Shown: positions 9,478-18,228 of the stretch, one piece after another
Numbering within the stretch: position 1 is the first letter of the stretch
Layout of the letters: each line of letters starts with the position of its first letter
Translations under genes and position numbers: made by a program
Assembly: GCF_036898825.1 (NCBI RefSeq)
Contig: NZ_JARUND010000001.1
Coordinates: 1,612,001 to 1,676,000, forward strand
Origin: Streptomyces sp. B21-083
Lineage (GTDB): Bacteria; Actinomycetota; Actinomycetes; Streptomycetales; Streptomycetaceae
Direction: 5' to 3'
DNA length: 64,000 nucleotides
The notes under the pieces: generated by a model
The model's input: the letters and a program-made list of their open reading frames with translations, nothing else
Told to the model about the DNA's origin: nothing
Database searches by the model: none

Positions 9478-10341
9478 GTGAGTGAGCGGCGGGCTGCGCC
9501 CACCGTGGGCCAAGTGGTGCTCGGGCGACGGCTCCAGGAGCTGCGCGAGGCCGCCGGGCTGAAACGGGAAGAGGCCGCGCGGGTCCTGCGGGTGGCTCCG
9601 GCGACCGTACGACGGATGGAGATGGCCGAGGTCTCCCTCAAAATCCCCTACGTCCATGTGCTGTTGACGGCGTACGGCGTCCCCGAGGACGAAGTGGCCA
9701 TGTTCGTGGACCTGGCCGAGGAGGCGAACGCGCCCGGCTGGTGGCAGCGGTTCTCCGACGTCCTGCCGGACTGGTTCAGTATGCATGTGAGCCTGGAGGG
9801 CGCCGCCCGGCTGATCCGGTCCTACGAACCGCACTTCGTGCCCGGTCTGTTGCAGACACCGGAGTACGCGCGTGCCGTCATGGAGGCCGGGACGATCGGG
9901 CACACGGGTCCCGAGGCGGTGGAGCGGCATGTGTCGCTGCGCATGGCCCGGCAGAAGTTGCTGACCCGCGAACACCCGCCCCACCTCTGGGTGATCATCG
10001 ACGAGACCGTGCTGCGCCGGCCCGTGAGCATCGACGGCCAGGTCATGCGCGACCAGCTGGACCGGCTCCTCGACGTGTCGGAGAGCGGCCATGTGACCAT
10101 CCAGGTCGCCGAGTTCATGGACGGCCCGCATCCGGGCACGTCCGCGCCCTTCGAGCTGTTCCGCTTCGCCGAGCCGGAACTGCCCGACATGGTCTACACG
10201 GAGTACCTGACCGGTGCGCTGTATCTGGACTCCCGCCGGGAGGTCGCCGCGCACCTGGAGGTCCTGGACCACATGACGGCGGGTGCCGCGTCGGCCCAGC
10301 GCACCAAGGAGATCATCGCCGAGTACCGCGACAGCTACTGA
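9478..10341 (+). CDS. XRE-family regulator with DUF5753 domain
   Basis: 287 aa DNA-binding regulator. GTG start at 9478 follows AGGGGAGG by six bases. Residues about 12-70 are a helix-turn-helix (LGRRLQELREAAGLKREEAA, then VLRVAPATVRRMEMAEVSLK), and about 90-275 is the DUF5753 domain (SYEPHFVPGLLQTPEYARAV and LDRLLDVSESGHVTIQV). Proteins of this type in Streptomyces act in pairs with small DUF397 proteins in development and antibiotic control; here the partner is not DUF397 but a SAV2177-type methyltransferase 68 bases downstream. A paralogue lies at 56053-56919 on the island. Confidence 0.9.
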   Translation: MSERRAAPTVGQVVLGRRLQELREAAGLKREEAARVLRVAPATVRRMEMAEVSLKIPYVHVLLTAYGVPEDEVAMFVDLAEEANAPGWWQRFSDVLPDWFSMHVSLEGAARLIRSYEPHFVPGLLQTPEYARAVMEAGTIGHTGPEAVERHVSLRMARQKLLTREHPPHLWVIIDETVLRRPVSIDGQVMRDQLDRLLDVSESGHVTIQVAEFMDGPHPGTSAPFELFRFAEPELPDMVYTEYLTGALYLDSRREVAAHLEVLDHMTAGAASAQRTKEIIAEYRDSY

Positions 10342-10409
10342 ACAACGGTGCCGACCACGGGACTTGGACAACTTCTCGACGGAGCACGGAACTTGAGGAG
10401 CGACACCGC

Positions 10410-11225
10410 ATGACCGCACCCGAGGGCGCGCCCACCCGCGTGGACACCAGCAGACCCCACCCCGCCCGGGTCTACGACTGGTGGCTCGGCGGCAAGGACA
10501 ACTACCCCGTGGACGAGGAGCTGGCCCGCCGGATCCTCGCCGTGGACGGCACGGTACTGCGTGGCGCGCGCGCCAACCGCCGGTTCATGCAGCGGGCGAC
10601 ACGGACCGCCGCCGAGGCCGGGATCCGTCAGTTCCTGGACATCGGTACGGGCATCCCCACCGAGCCGAACCTGCACCAGATCGCCCAGAGCGTCGCCCCC
10701 GACGCCAAGGTGGTGTACGCGGACAACGACCCGATCGTCCTGCGCCACGCCCAGGCCCTGCTGCACGGTACGGCCGAGGGAACGACCGAGTACGTCCACG
10801 CCGACGCCCGCGACCCGGAGACGATCCTGCGCCTGGCCGGCGAGTCCCTGGACTTCACCCGGCCCGTCGCGCTGTCCCTGGTCGCGCTGACCCACTACCT
10901 GGGCGACGAGACCGACGGCGACGATGTGCACGGCCTGCTGAAGACGTACGTCGACGTGCTCGCCCCGGGCAGCTACCTGGTCCTCTCGCAGGTCACCCCG
11001 GACCTCAGCCCCGAGGCCATCGCGAAGGCGGCCGAGCACTTCCGGCGCAGCGGCACCCCCTTCTTCCCGCGCCCGCTCGCCGAGTTCCACCGCTTCTTCG
11101 ACGGCCTCGAACTGCTGGGCCCCGGCATCATCCCCGTCTACGGCTGGCGCCCGGAACCGGAGGACGTGGCAGCCCAGGCGGAGGGCATAGTGCCGGTGTA
11201 CGCGGGAGTAGCAACCAAGCCCTGA
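10410..11225 (+). CDS. SAV2177/DUF574-family SAM-dependent methyltransferase
   Basis: 271 aa. ATG 10410 is preceded by GAGGAG at 9 bases. It opens with the family signature [22 protein letters not shown], written as [16 protein letters not shown] then GGKDNYPVD, then [10 protein letters not shown] (SAM motif I, about 71-80), [11 protein letters not shown] and a conserved [13 protein letters not shown] block. The family is abundant in Streptomyces and usually sits beside XRE-DUF5753 regulators, as here. The substrate is unknown. Confidence 0.88.
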   Translation: MTAPEGAPTRVDTSRPHPARVYDWWLGGKDNYPVDEELARRILAVDGTVLRGARANRRFMQRATRTAAEAGIRQFLDIGTGIPTEPNLHQIAQSVAPDAKVVYADNDPIVLRHAQALLHGTAEGTTEYVHADARDPETILRLAGESLDFTRPVALSLVALTHYLGDETDGDDVHGLLKTYVDVLAPGSYLVLSQVTPDLSPEAIAKAAEHFRRSGTPFFPRPLAEFHRFFDGLELLGPGIIPVYGWRPEPEDVAAQAEGIVPVYAGVATKP

Positions 11226-11252
11226 AAGAAGGGGCGCCCCGCGCCCCGATTC

Positions 11253-11330
11253 CAGGGGCGCGGGAAACTGCGCGTCTTTCAGGGGCGCGGGGAACTGCGC
11301 GTCTTTCAGGGGCGCGGGGAACTGCGCGAG
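11253..11330. repeat. Three tandem copies of a GC-rich 27-bp repeat
   Basis: Units start at 11253, 11280 and 11307: CAGGGGCGCGGGGAACTGCG plus CGTCTTT; the first has one substitution and the third ends in CGAGCAACCACAAC. GGGGCGCGGGGAACTGCGCG is, from general knowledge, a very widespread dispersed intergenic sequence in Streptomyces. It lies directly after the methyltransferase stop and before the dnaK relic. Confidence 0.8.
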
Positions 11331-11376
11331 CAACCACAACGCACCCGCACCCCGCGACCCACCTACACCCCGCCCG

Positions 11377-11704
11377 CAGCACGGCGATGCCGGTCTCCTC
11401 GGACAGGAGCGCCTTCACCTCGGCGACGGCCTCCTTGGTGGCCTGCCGCTGGGAGTCGTCGAAGTACGCGGGTACGGTGATCACCGCGTCCGAGACGTCC
11501 TCGCCGAGATACGCCGCCGGGTCCCGCTTCAGTTTCTGCAGTACGCGCGCGGAGAGCTCCTGGGCTCGGTAGCGGGTGCCGTCCACGGATCCCTGCCCGG
11601 AGAACCGCCAGCGTCCCGTCGCCCATATGGCGCTTGACGGAACGGGCCGTGTGCTCCACGTTCGTCACGGCCTGCCGCTTGGCGACCTCACCGACGAGCA
11701 CCTC
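11377..11704 (-). pseudogene. dnaK (Hsp70) relic
   Basis: Two minus-strand frames together match part of the DnaK nucleotide-binding domain. From 11704: [16 protein letters not shown], then [11 protein letters not shown] frameshift near 11615 changes frame to [20 protein letters not shown], then [20 protein letters not shown] and QATKEA. After about 11428 similarity is lost ([16 protein letters not shown]). The phosphate-binding N-terminus and the whole peptide-binding domain are absent. This is a fragment of a once complete Hsp70-type gene, about 110 codons long, between a dispersed repeat and osmC. Real dnaK must be elsewhere. Confidence 0.8.
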
Positions 11705-11800
11705 GCAGCTGACGCCGAGGCTCCTCCTTGGAGATACCCCGGAAACGACGATGCCGCGCACCTCGGATCGAGGGGCGCGGCAGGGCCGGTGCGGCGAACG

Positions 11801-12229
11801 TCAGGCGAGCTTCGCCGACAGGGTGATCGTCGTGCCGGTCAGGGCCTTGCTGACCGGACAGTTCTCCTTGGCGTCCTCGGCGGCGGCGACGAAGGCTTCC
11901 TCGTCGAGGCCGGGCACGGTGCCCTCCACGGTGAGGTGGATGCCGGTGATGCCCTCACCCGGTTGGAACACGACGTCGGCCGAGGTCAGGAGCTTGGTGG
12001 CCGGGGTGCCGGCGCCGGCCAGGGCGTGTGAGAACGCCATGGAGAAGCAGCTGGAGTGGGCGGCGGCGATCAGCTCCTCGGGGCTGGTCTTGCCGTTCGC
12101 GTCCTGGGCGCGCGAGGCCCACGTCACGGGCTGCTCGGCGATGGCGCCGGAGGAGTCGAAGGTGACAACGCCGCTGCCCTCCAGCAGGTTGCCTTCCCAG
12201 ACGGTGTGTGCAGAGCGCGTGGTAGCCAC
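11801..12229 (-). CDS. osmC: OsmC-family peroxiredoxin (organic hydroperoxide reductase)
   Basis: 142 aa, same length as E. coli OsmC and alignable throughout: HTVWEGNLLEGSG at the start, SPEELIAAAHSSCFSMAFSH with the peroxidatic Cys (about 60) and KENCPVSKAL with the resolving Cys (about 126). It would reduce organic hydroperoxides in the cytosol with thiol donors. It is the only intact gene between a dnaK relic and a truncated metallopeptidase-like gene. Confidence 0.94.
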   Translation of the reverse strand: MATTRSAHTVWEGNLLEGSGVVTFDSSGAIAEQPVTWASRAQDANGKTSPEELIAAAHSSCFSMAFSHALAGAGTPATKLLTSADVVFQPGEGITGIHLTVEGTVPGLDEEAFVAAAEDAKENCPVSKALTGTTITLSAKLA

Positions 12230-12359
12230 GGTTCTTCCTTTCGCGTGTGGTCCCGGTGCCGGGGTTCCGTATCCCCCATCCGATCACACTCCGGCTCACT
12301 TCCGGCTCACTGCACGCGAAAGACCGGCCCACGGGCGGTGAACGGCAGACGAGCGCCCG

Positions 12360-12842
12360 CCGGAAGCCGCAGCGCTCGAAGACGGCCGGTACCGAGCCCG
12401 CGCGGCGCCAGCGGGCGGCGATCTGCTCCTCGTCGCCGTCCGGGTAGGCGGGCGACAGGAGTTCGGGGGCCGTGCCGACCGGGAAGCCGAGCAGGAAACG
12501 GTTGACGACGACGCAGCGGGCGGCGATGTCGTAGCGATCGGGCTGGACGCGCTCGCCCTTCGCCGCCGGAACATGTCCGAAGCCGAGGTGGATGAGGCCG
12601 TGCGCGACGGCCCACGCCCACTCGGCCGGTTCGGCCCGCCGGGTGGGGTGGACGTGCAGCAACCCGTCGGAGTCCGTGCGCACCAGACCGTCGACCGGCG
12701 AGAGGGCGCAGTCTTCGCTCCGGCAGGTGTAGAACTCCATCGAGCCGAGCGCCGGGTTGGCGCGCACGAGGGCCAGCCCGGCCTCGTACGCCTCCCTCGC
12801 GAGGTCCTTCTTCCGCTGCGCCTGCTTGCGCGCCCGGCTCAC
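12360..12842 (-). pseudogene. 3'-truncated DUF2201/VWA-type putative metallopeptidase gene
   Basis: GTG start 12842 overlaps the TGA of the MoxR gene (GTGA), the normal arrangement for MoxR plus VWA/metallopeptidase-like pairs. The first 159 codons look genuine, including WAVAHGLIHLGFGH (about 77-90) with the His-x3-His-x4-His arrangement of the putative metallopeptidase domain. After VFERCGF (about 12366) the frame runs into unrelated sequence (RRALVCRSPPVGRSF) that continues as the osmC upstream region and overlaps osmC out of frame. Homologues are, from memory, clearly longer, with a C-terminal VWA-like domain. I read it as deletion of the 3' half. Confidence 0.65.
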
Positions 12843-13932
12843 CGCCGCGCCTCCACCAGCCGGGGCATGTCCCGCGCCGCCTCCACCAGGAACCAGGCGG
12901 GCAGCAGGGGGTTGCCGTCGGCGTCGGAGGCGATGACGCTCTGGGTGACCTCCACGGAGATCTCGGCGAGCTGCACGAGCAGCGACTTGGCCCGGTAGGC
13001 GGCCTCCCGGCCGTTGGGCGACATGTGCCCCTTGCTGGCGGGGAGTTCCTTGACGAGCCGCCCGCGGAACGACTCGGCGAGGTAGTAGAGCAGGTCACGG
13101 TCCTCGACGCGGTGGGGCCAGCGTGCGTCGCCCTTGATGATCGCGTCGATGCCGAACCGGCTGCGCACGATCTTGACGTACCCGCAGAACGCGGTGGCGT
13201 GCGTCGGCGTCAGCGCGCCGTGCGCGATCACCTTCAGGGTCTCCTCGTCGAGCGCGGGCCCGAACGAGTGCAGGGCGTCGGAGAGCATGTGCCAGGAGCG
13301 GGGCGTGGAGAAGGGCTCCTCGGTCTTCGGCGGCTTGGACCACAGGTGGTCGGGCCGGTCGGCGAGGTGGTCCACGACCCACGGGTGGATGTCGTTGTTC
13401 GCGGCCCAGACCAGCCAGTCCTTCGGCGAGGCCTCCAGATGGACGTGGGCGAGGCGGTTGATGAGGGCGGAGGCGATCGGCCGGGCGAGGGCGTTGTCCG
13501 TGGCTCGGTTGCCGGCGCCGATCACGATCGAGCCCTTCGGCAGCTCGTAGTTGCCGATGCGGCGGTCCAGGATCAGCGAGTAGAACGCCTTCTGGACGTC
13601 CGGCGTGGCCGCGTTCAGCTCGTCCAGGAACAGGCAGTACGGCTCGTCCCGGGCGATGGCCTCCGGCGGACAGAACACGGACCGTCCGTCACGGATCTGC
13701 GGTACGCCGATCAGGTCCTCCGGCGCCGGCTGCGTACCGAGCAGACTCACGCTCCCCCACTGCCTTAAGGGCGCGGGGGGACCCCCACCAGCCCCAAGGA
13801 CTCGGCGAACTCCCTTACCAGGGAGGACTTTCCGATGCCGGGGGCGCCCCAGAGGAACACGGGCCGCACGGTCGCGAGACCGAGCAGCAGCTCCGGAATC
13901 CGGGCGGGGGTGACGGTGACGGCTGCCTGCAC
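12839..13932 (-). pseudogene. MoxR-family AAA+ ATPase gene broken by a short insertion
   Basis: GTG start 13932 with AGGAG 7 bases upstream. The frame encodes QAAVTVTPARIPELLLGL, then Walker A GAPGIGKSS and REFAESLGL. There it hits a 38-bp GC-rich palindromic segment, reads a TAA near 13758 and shifts frame. The rest (VSLLGTQPAPEDLIGVPQI, Walker B CLFLDELNAA, sensor GAGNRATDNALARP, to 12839) is intact in the other frame. Restart at GTG 13750 would give a protein without Walker A. MoxR ATPases normally remodel partner VWA proteins; here the downstream partner gene is truncated as well. Confidence 0.8.
13751..13788. repeat. Short palindromic insertion in the MoxR gene
   Basis: CTCCCCCACTGCC then TTAAGGGCGCGGGGGGACCC and CCACC: an imperfect palindrome with TCCCCC and GGGGGGACCCCCA ends. 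It sits between the codons for ESLGL and VSLLG, which are adjacent or nearly so in MoxR homologues. Its ends match the segment at 44130-44162, which points to a dispersed mini-element. Confidence 0.6.
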
Positions 13933-14045
13933 GCGGCAACTCCTGGGGTTCGTGGAGGAACGGAGCGCGCGAAGGCGCGAGGTCCGGTACGAACAGTGTG
14001 GGTACGGAGACGGAGGAGCGCAGCCGATTTTCCGGCGGCCCGCGC

Positions 14046-16136
14046 TCAGGCGACCTGGTGGTCCCCGGAGACCTCCAGGGGCACCTGCGGCCCGTTGCAC
14101 TCGCGCAGCCAGCGCCGCAGTACGCGGTGGAGGTGCTCCGCGCCGACCAGTTCCGCCCCCTCCTCGACCGCCTCCGACAGTGCGAAGGGCGCCAGCAGGA
14201 ACGGCTTGCCCTGCGCCCCGCCGAGGCCGCCGTGCGAGCCGATCTGCTCCTCGAAGGCGAGCACCTCGCCCTCGGCCGGGTCGTACCAGGAGTTGACCAT
14301 GATGTCGGCGGTGTGCGGGAAGGAGTGTGTACGACGCACCGCGCTCGCCGCGCCGGGACCGAAGTCGGCCAGCGGGGTGCCGTGTTCGCCGTCCGGTGCG
14401 CCTGGTTCGTCCAGCGCGTCCACCGGGATCTCCACGCCGTGCGCGCCCAGCACCACCCCGCCGTGCTCCTCGCTGGCGACGAGGACGAAGCCGACGCCGG
14501 GATGGTTGGCGAGGGTGGTGAGCAGCGCGGGATGGCGGGCGTCGATCTCCTCCCTGGTCATGCGGTGGTGCACGTCCGGGAAGGAGATGAGCCCGAGGTT
14601 GCCGGAGGCGAGCACCAGCGGTTCGGAGCGGTGGCCGGTGGGCACGTGGCGCCCGCCGTTCTCCTCGACGGGCCGGCGCAGCGCGGCGCGCACGGCGGCG
14701 CGCGCCTCGGCCCCACTGTGGGTGCGTCGCGCCCTGCGTGGCACGGGCAGTCCGCAGCCGGCCCGGACCAGGTCACCGAGGCCGAGCCCGTACCGGCCCC
14801 GGAAGGTCTCGCCGGGGCTCTGCCCGTGGTCGGAGAGGAGGACGATCCGGTACGGGCGGGGCGCGTGCTGGGCGACTTCCGCGATCAACTCGGTGGCGCG
14901 GTCGAGGCGTTGGAGGACCTTCTCGGCGTCGCGGCTGTGCGGTCCGGAGTGGTGGGCGACCTCGTCGTAGGCGACCAGGTCGGCGTAGACGGCGGTGCGC
15001 CCGGCGAGCATGTCGCCCATCACGGCGGCGACGACCACGTCCCGTTCGATGACGGTCGCGAAGGCGCGGATGAAGGGGTAGAGGCCGCCGCGTGCGATCC
15101 TCGGGCGCCGTTTGCGTATCCGGGCCATGGTCGACTGGCCGATCTCGCGGCCGACCTCGGCGAAGAAGGACAGGGCGGTGCGGACGGCGTTGGCGGGGTC
15201 GGAGAAGTAGGCGAAGTAGCCCGCGCGGGAACGGTTCTCCCGGCCGCGCCGGCCCGCGACGGACAGCACGAGGGCCTGTTCGTCGGCGCCGCCGCCGAAG
15301 AGGTTGCCCCGGCTGGCCCCGTCGACGGTGAGCAGTCCGCCGTCGCCGGTGCGTTCGACGGCCCGGCGCTGGAGTTCGGCGGCGCTGGTGGGCCGGTTGC
15401 AGACCATGACCTCGCCGGTGTCCTTCTCGTACCAGCGGAAGGCCGGGATGTCGTGGTTGGTGCCGTGCAGGATGCCGAGCTGGCTGGCGCCGGTCTGGCT
15501 GGACCAGTCGGTGCGCCAGGGGGTGAGCCGGTGGGTGGCGTCCAGCCAGCCCGCGACGGTCGGCATCAGCCCCTTCTCCGCGGCCCGCACCAGGACGTCG
15601 TGGCCGACGCCGTCGAGTTGCAGGAACACCACGCCCGGCGTCGTAGGGCCCTCGAACGGCCGCGCGAGGCCGCGTCGGTCGGCGAGGCGGTAGAGCCGTC
15701 TTCGGTAGGCGTCGTCGTCCCGTACGGCCAGTGCCGCGCCAGTCGCCGAGGCCACGGCCGACATCACGGCGGCGACCACCACCGCCGTCTCCGGGGCCGC
15801 CTCGGGGCGGTCGGCCGGGGTCAGCCGCAGCGCGACGAGCAGCAGACCGCCGTTGAGGAAGAAGACCAAGAGGCCGAGCACGAGGGCGGGCACGAGCAGC
15901 AGCAGCCGGACCAGCAGCGGCCAGACCAGGGCCGACAGCAGACCGAAGGCGCCGGCGCCGATGGCCGCGGTGACCGCGATCCGGGTGGCACTGTCGCCGT
16001 CACCGGTGCGGATCCGGAAGTCCGGCAGGATGCCGGCGAGCACCAGCATCGTGAGCGTCGACACGGCCCACACCGCGACGCTCCGCCCGATCTGGCTGGC
16101 GATCCGCCGCCAACGCCCCGCACCCACGTCCCGCAC
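14046..16136 (-). CDS. Membrane-anchored type I phosphodiesterase / alkaline phosphatase-like protein
   Basis: 696 aa. The N-terminal 170 residues hold about four transmembrane helices (WAVSTLTMLVLAGIL, AAIGAGAFGLLSALVWPLLV, LLLLVPALVLGLLVFFL, AAVMSAVASATGAAL), resembling the phage-holin/DUF-type N-terminus found in such fusions. Residues about 200-690 are a phosphodiesterase/nucleotide pyrophosphatase domain: metal and nucleophile motifs VVFLQLDGVGHDVL and SQTGASQLGILHG (Thr nucleophile), LLSDHGQSPGE and SHGGLGG. The catalytic domain probably faces outside. Substrate unknown; phospholipid or teichoic acid-like polymers are possible. Confidence 0.85.
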   Translation of the reverse strand: MRDVGAGRWRRIASQIGRSVAVWAVSTLTMLVLAGILPDFRIRTGDGDSATRIAVTAAIGAGAFGLLSALVWPLLVRLLLLVPALVLGLLVFFLNGGLLLVALRLTPADRPEAAPETAVVVAAVMSAVASATGAALAVRDDDAYRRRLYRLADRRGLARPFEGPTTPGVVFLQLDGVGHDVLVRAAEKGLMPTVAGWLDATHRLTPWRTDWSSQTGASQLGILHGTNHDIPAFRWYEKDTGEVMVCNRPTSAAELQRRAVERTGDGGLLTVDGASRGNLFGGGADEQALVLSVAGRRGRENRSRAGYFAYFSDPANAVRTALSFFAEVGREIGQSTMARIRKRRPRIARGGLYPFIRAFATVIERDVVVAAVMGDMLAGRTAVYADLVAYDEVAHHSGPHSRDAEKVLQRLDRATELIAEVAQHAPRPYRIVLLSDHGQSPGETFRGRYGLGLGDLVRAGCGLPVPRRARRTHSGAEARAAVRAALRRPVEENGGRHVPTGHRSEPLVLASGNLGLISFPDVHHRMTREEIDARHPALLTTLANHPGVGFVLVASEEHGGVVLGAHGVEIPVDALDEPGAPDGEHGTPLADFGPGAASAVRRTHSFPHTADIMVNSWYDPAEGEVLAFEEQIGSHGGLGGAQGKPFLLAPFALSEAVEEGAELVGAEHLHRVLRRWLRECNGPQVPLEVSGDHQVA

Positions 16137-16227
16137 ACCTCACGTCCCGGCCCGTCCCCACGGCGGGGCCTGTGCACACCCTGTCACAACGAGGGAGCGG
16201 AGCCCGGCGGTCCGGCTCGGCGCGGGT

Positions 16228-16662
16228 TCAGCGGCCGTCGTACCCGGCGGTCGGCATCGACAGGCGGCGGTGCACCCGGGCCTTCATCTGGGCGTCGTAC
16301 GAGGGTTCCGCGCGGCCCACCGTCTCCACCCGCACCCCGCGTCGCGCGCACTCGGCGGTGAACTCGTCGACCGAGGTCAGCGCGTGCTCCAGGACCCGCT
16401 GACTGGGCGCCACGAAAAGGTCGAGGCCGGGCTCGACGCCGTCCCAGAGGGCGGAGTGGTCGGGCCGCAGACTCCGTACGAGCAGTTCCCTGGTGACGAC
16501 GTAGCCGTGTTCGGCGGCCCAGCGGGCGCACATCGCGTGCTGGCTGCGGGAGTCGACGAGGAAGGGCTCCTCGTCCAGTTCCTCCAGCGGTGTCAGGCTG
16601 GCGATCGCGGTCACCCGCGGTACCGGGCCGGGCAGACCGACGGCGGCGTGCGCGTGTCCCAT
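16228..16662 (-). CDS. Conserved hypothetical protein, weakly recombinase-N-terminus-like
   Basis: 144 aa, ATG 16662. The segment SRSQHAMCARWAAEHGYVVT followed by RELLVRSLRPDHSALWDGVE has the pattern of a serine-recombinase/resolvase N-terminal fold (arginine- and alanine-rich helix, then strand), but no catalytic Ser-Arg motif is visible. Divergent from the MBL-fold gene across about 120 bases. Compositionally it matches surrounding genes, so I take it as real; function unknown. Confidence 0.65.
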   Translation of the reverse strand: MGHAHAAVGLPGPVPRVTAIASLTPLEELDEEPFLVDSRSQHAMCARWAAEHGYVVTRELLVRSLRPDHSALWDGVEPGLDLFVAPSQRVLEHALTSVDEFTAECARRGVRVETVGRAEPSYDAQMKARVHRRLSMPTAGYDGR

Positions 16663-16783
16663 GGCGTCCCCCTCAGCTCCGGGCTTCCCCGCTCACCTCA
16701 GGGTTTCCCCACTTGCCCCGGGTTTCCCGCCGACCCTACTCCTGCCCGTAGGCTTCGGGGAGTCGCGCGAAGGAGGCAAAGGG

Positions 16784-17560
16784 GTGCCGGTGGAGATCAC
16801 GTGGTGGGGTCACGCCACCTGTACGGTCGAGGACTCGGGCGTACGCGTGCTCACCGATCCCCTGTTCGTGCGCCGGCTCGCCCATCTGCGCCGTCGCCGG
16901 GGCGAGTTGCCCCCGCCCGGCGCATGGCGCGCGGACCTGGCGCTCGTCTCCCATCTGCACTCCGATCACCTCCATGTGCCCTCCCTCGCGCGCCTCGCGC
17001 CGGGCGCGCGCCTGATCGTGCCCCGGGGCGCGCCGAAGGCGGTGCCGGGCCTGTCGCGCCGGCTGGCCCATCTCCGGGTGACGGAGGTGTCCCCCGGAGA
17101 CCGCGTGGAAGTCGGTGACCTGGTCGTACGGGCCGTGTCCGCGCGGCACGACGGGCGGCGGCTGAACGTCGGACCGCAGCGGGCGCCCGCGCTCGGCTAT
17201 GTGATCGAGGGCGAGGCGCGGACGTATTTCGCCGGGGACACCGGCCTGTTCGCGTCGATGGCCGAGGAGGTCGGCCCGGTCGACGCGGCGCTGCTGCCGG
17301 TGGGCGGCTGGGGGCCGTATCTCGGGGAGGGGCATCTGAACGCGGAGCGGGCGGCCGAGGCGCTGGCCCGGTTGGCGCCGCGCAGCGCGGTGCCGGTGCA
17401 CTACGGCACGTACTGGCCGATCGGGATGGACGCCGTGCGCCCCCATGAGTTCCACGCGCCGGGTGAGGAGTTCGTGCGGCTCGCGGCGGCTCGTGCGCCC
17501 TCGGTCGACGTGTACCGGCTGGAGCACGGGGAGAGCGTGCGCCTGGGGGTCGCGCGGTGA
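16784..17560 (+). CDS. MBL-fold metallo-hydrolase (UlaG-like)
   Basis: 258 aa from GTG 16784; AGGAGG at 16771-16776 sits 7 bases upstream and decides the start. Metallo-beta-lactamase fold with the metal motif SHLHSDHLH (about 59-67), the opening ITWWGHATCTVEDSGVRVLT typical of the UlaG/L-ascorbate-6-phosphate lactonase-like group, AGDTGLF and VPVHYGTYWP as later metal ligands. Substrate unknown. Its TGA overlaps the GTG of the DedA gene, so the two are translationally coupled. Confidence 0.87.
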   Translation: MPVEITWWGHATCTVEDSGVRVLTDPLFVRRLAHLRRRRGELPPPGAWRADLALVSHLHSDHLHVPSLARLAPGARLIVPRGAPKAVPGLSRRLAHLRVTEVSPGDRVEVGDLVVRAVSARHDGRRLNVGPQRAPALGYVIEGEARTYFAGDTGLFASMAEEVGPVDAALLPVGGWGPYLGEGHLNAERAAEALARLAPRSAVPVHYGTYWPIGMDAVRPHEFHAPGEEFVRLAAARAPSVDVYRLEHGESVRLGVAR

Positions 17561-18186
17561 ACGTGGTCCTGGCCGCCGCCTCGACCTCGGGGCAGGGGTC
17601 GGCTGGGCAGGCGATCGGCTATCCGACGCTGTTCCTGCTGGTGCTGGTGGGTGCGTTGGTGCCGGTGGTGCCGACGGGGGCGCTGGTGAGTTCGGCGGCC
17701 GTGGTGGCCTTCCACGAGACCGCGCCGCTCGCCATGGTCCTGGTGTTCGCGGTGGCCTCGCTGGCCGCGTTCCTCGGCGATGTGGCGCTGTACTGGCTGG
17801 GCCGGCGCGGGATGGACTCGAAGAACGGGTCGCGCTGGCTGGCCGCGATCCGGTCACGGGCGCCCGAGGACCGCCTCGCGCAGGCCCAGCGGAAGCTGAG
17901 CGAGAACGGGGTGACGGTCCTGGTGCTGTCCCGGCTGGTGCCGGCCGGGCGCATCCCGGTGATGCTGGCCTGTCTGATGGCGAAGTGGCCGGTACGCCGC
18001 TTCGCCCGTGGGGACATCCCGGCGTGCCTCGCGTGGGCCGCGACATACCAGCTGATCGGCGTCCTTGGCGGTTCGCTCTTCGACGAGCCCTGGGAAGGCG
18101 TGGTGGCGGCGGTCGCCCTGACCCTGACGATCAGCGCGGCACCCAGCCTGTGGCGGCGGGCACGCGGGGTACGCGGGGCGACCTGA
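17557..18186 (+). CDS. DedA-family (VTT domain) membrane protein
   Basis: 209 aa, GTG start overlapping the upstream TGA. About five transmembrane segments. The DedA hallmarks are VPVVPTGALVSSAAVVAF near the N-terminus, the amphipathic segment FLGDVALYWLGRRG and the conserved SRLVPAGRIPVMLACLMAKW followed by FARGDIPACLAW. DedA proteins act as lipid scramblases/flippases for undecaprenyl phosphate or phospholipids. Last gene before the 33-bp repeat array. Confidence 0.88.
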   Translation: MNVVLAAASTSGQGSAGQAIGYPTLFLLVLVGALVPVVPTGALVSSAAVVAFHETAPLAMVLVFAVASLAAFLGDVALYWLGRRGMDSKNGSRWLAAIRSRAPEDRLAQAQRKLSENGVTVLVLSRLVPAGRIPVMLACLMAKWPVRRFARGDIPACLAWAATYQLIGVLGGSLFDEPWEGVVAAVALTLTISAAPSLWRRARGVRGAT

Positions 18187-18228
18187 GCGAGCGGAGAAGC
18201 CGGGCCTGAGAGGCCCGAGCCTGAACCC

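Noticed and set aside
9741..10409. N-terminal extension of the SAV2177-type methyltransferase frame
   Set aside because: It overlaps the XRE gene in another frame; the family signature begins right after ATG 10410, which has GAGGAG upstream.
11955..12359. C-terminal part of the metallopeptidase-like frame running over osmC
   Set aside because: Beyond codon 159 the residues are out-of-frame readings of the osmC upstream region and of osmC itself; treated as truncation read-through.
13998..16361. Long plus-strand frame of about 780 codons opposite the phosphodiesterase gene
   Set aside because: Gly/Ala/Arg/Val-rich shadow of a strongly supported minus-strand gene with catalytic motifs.
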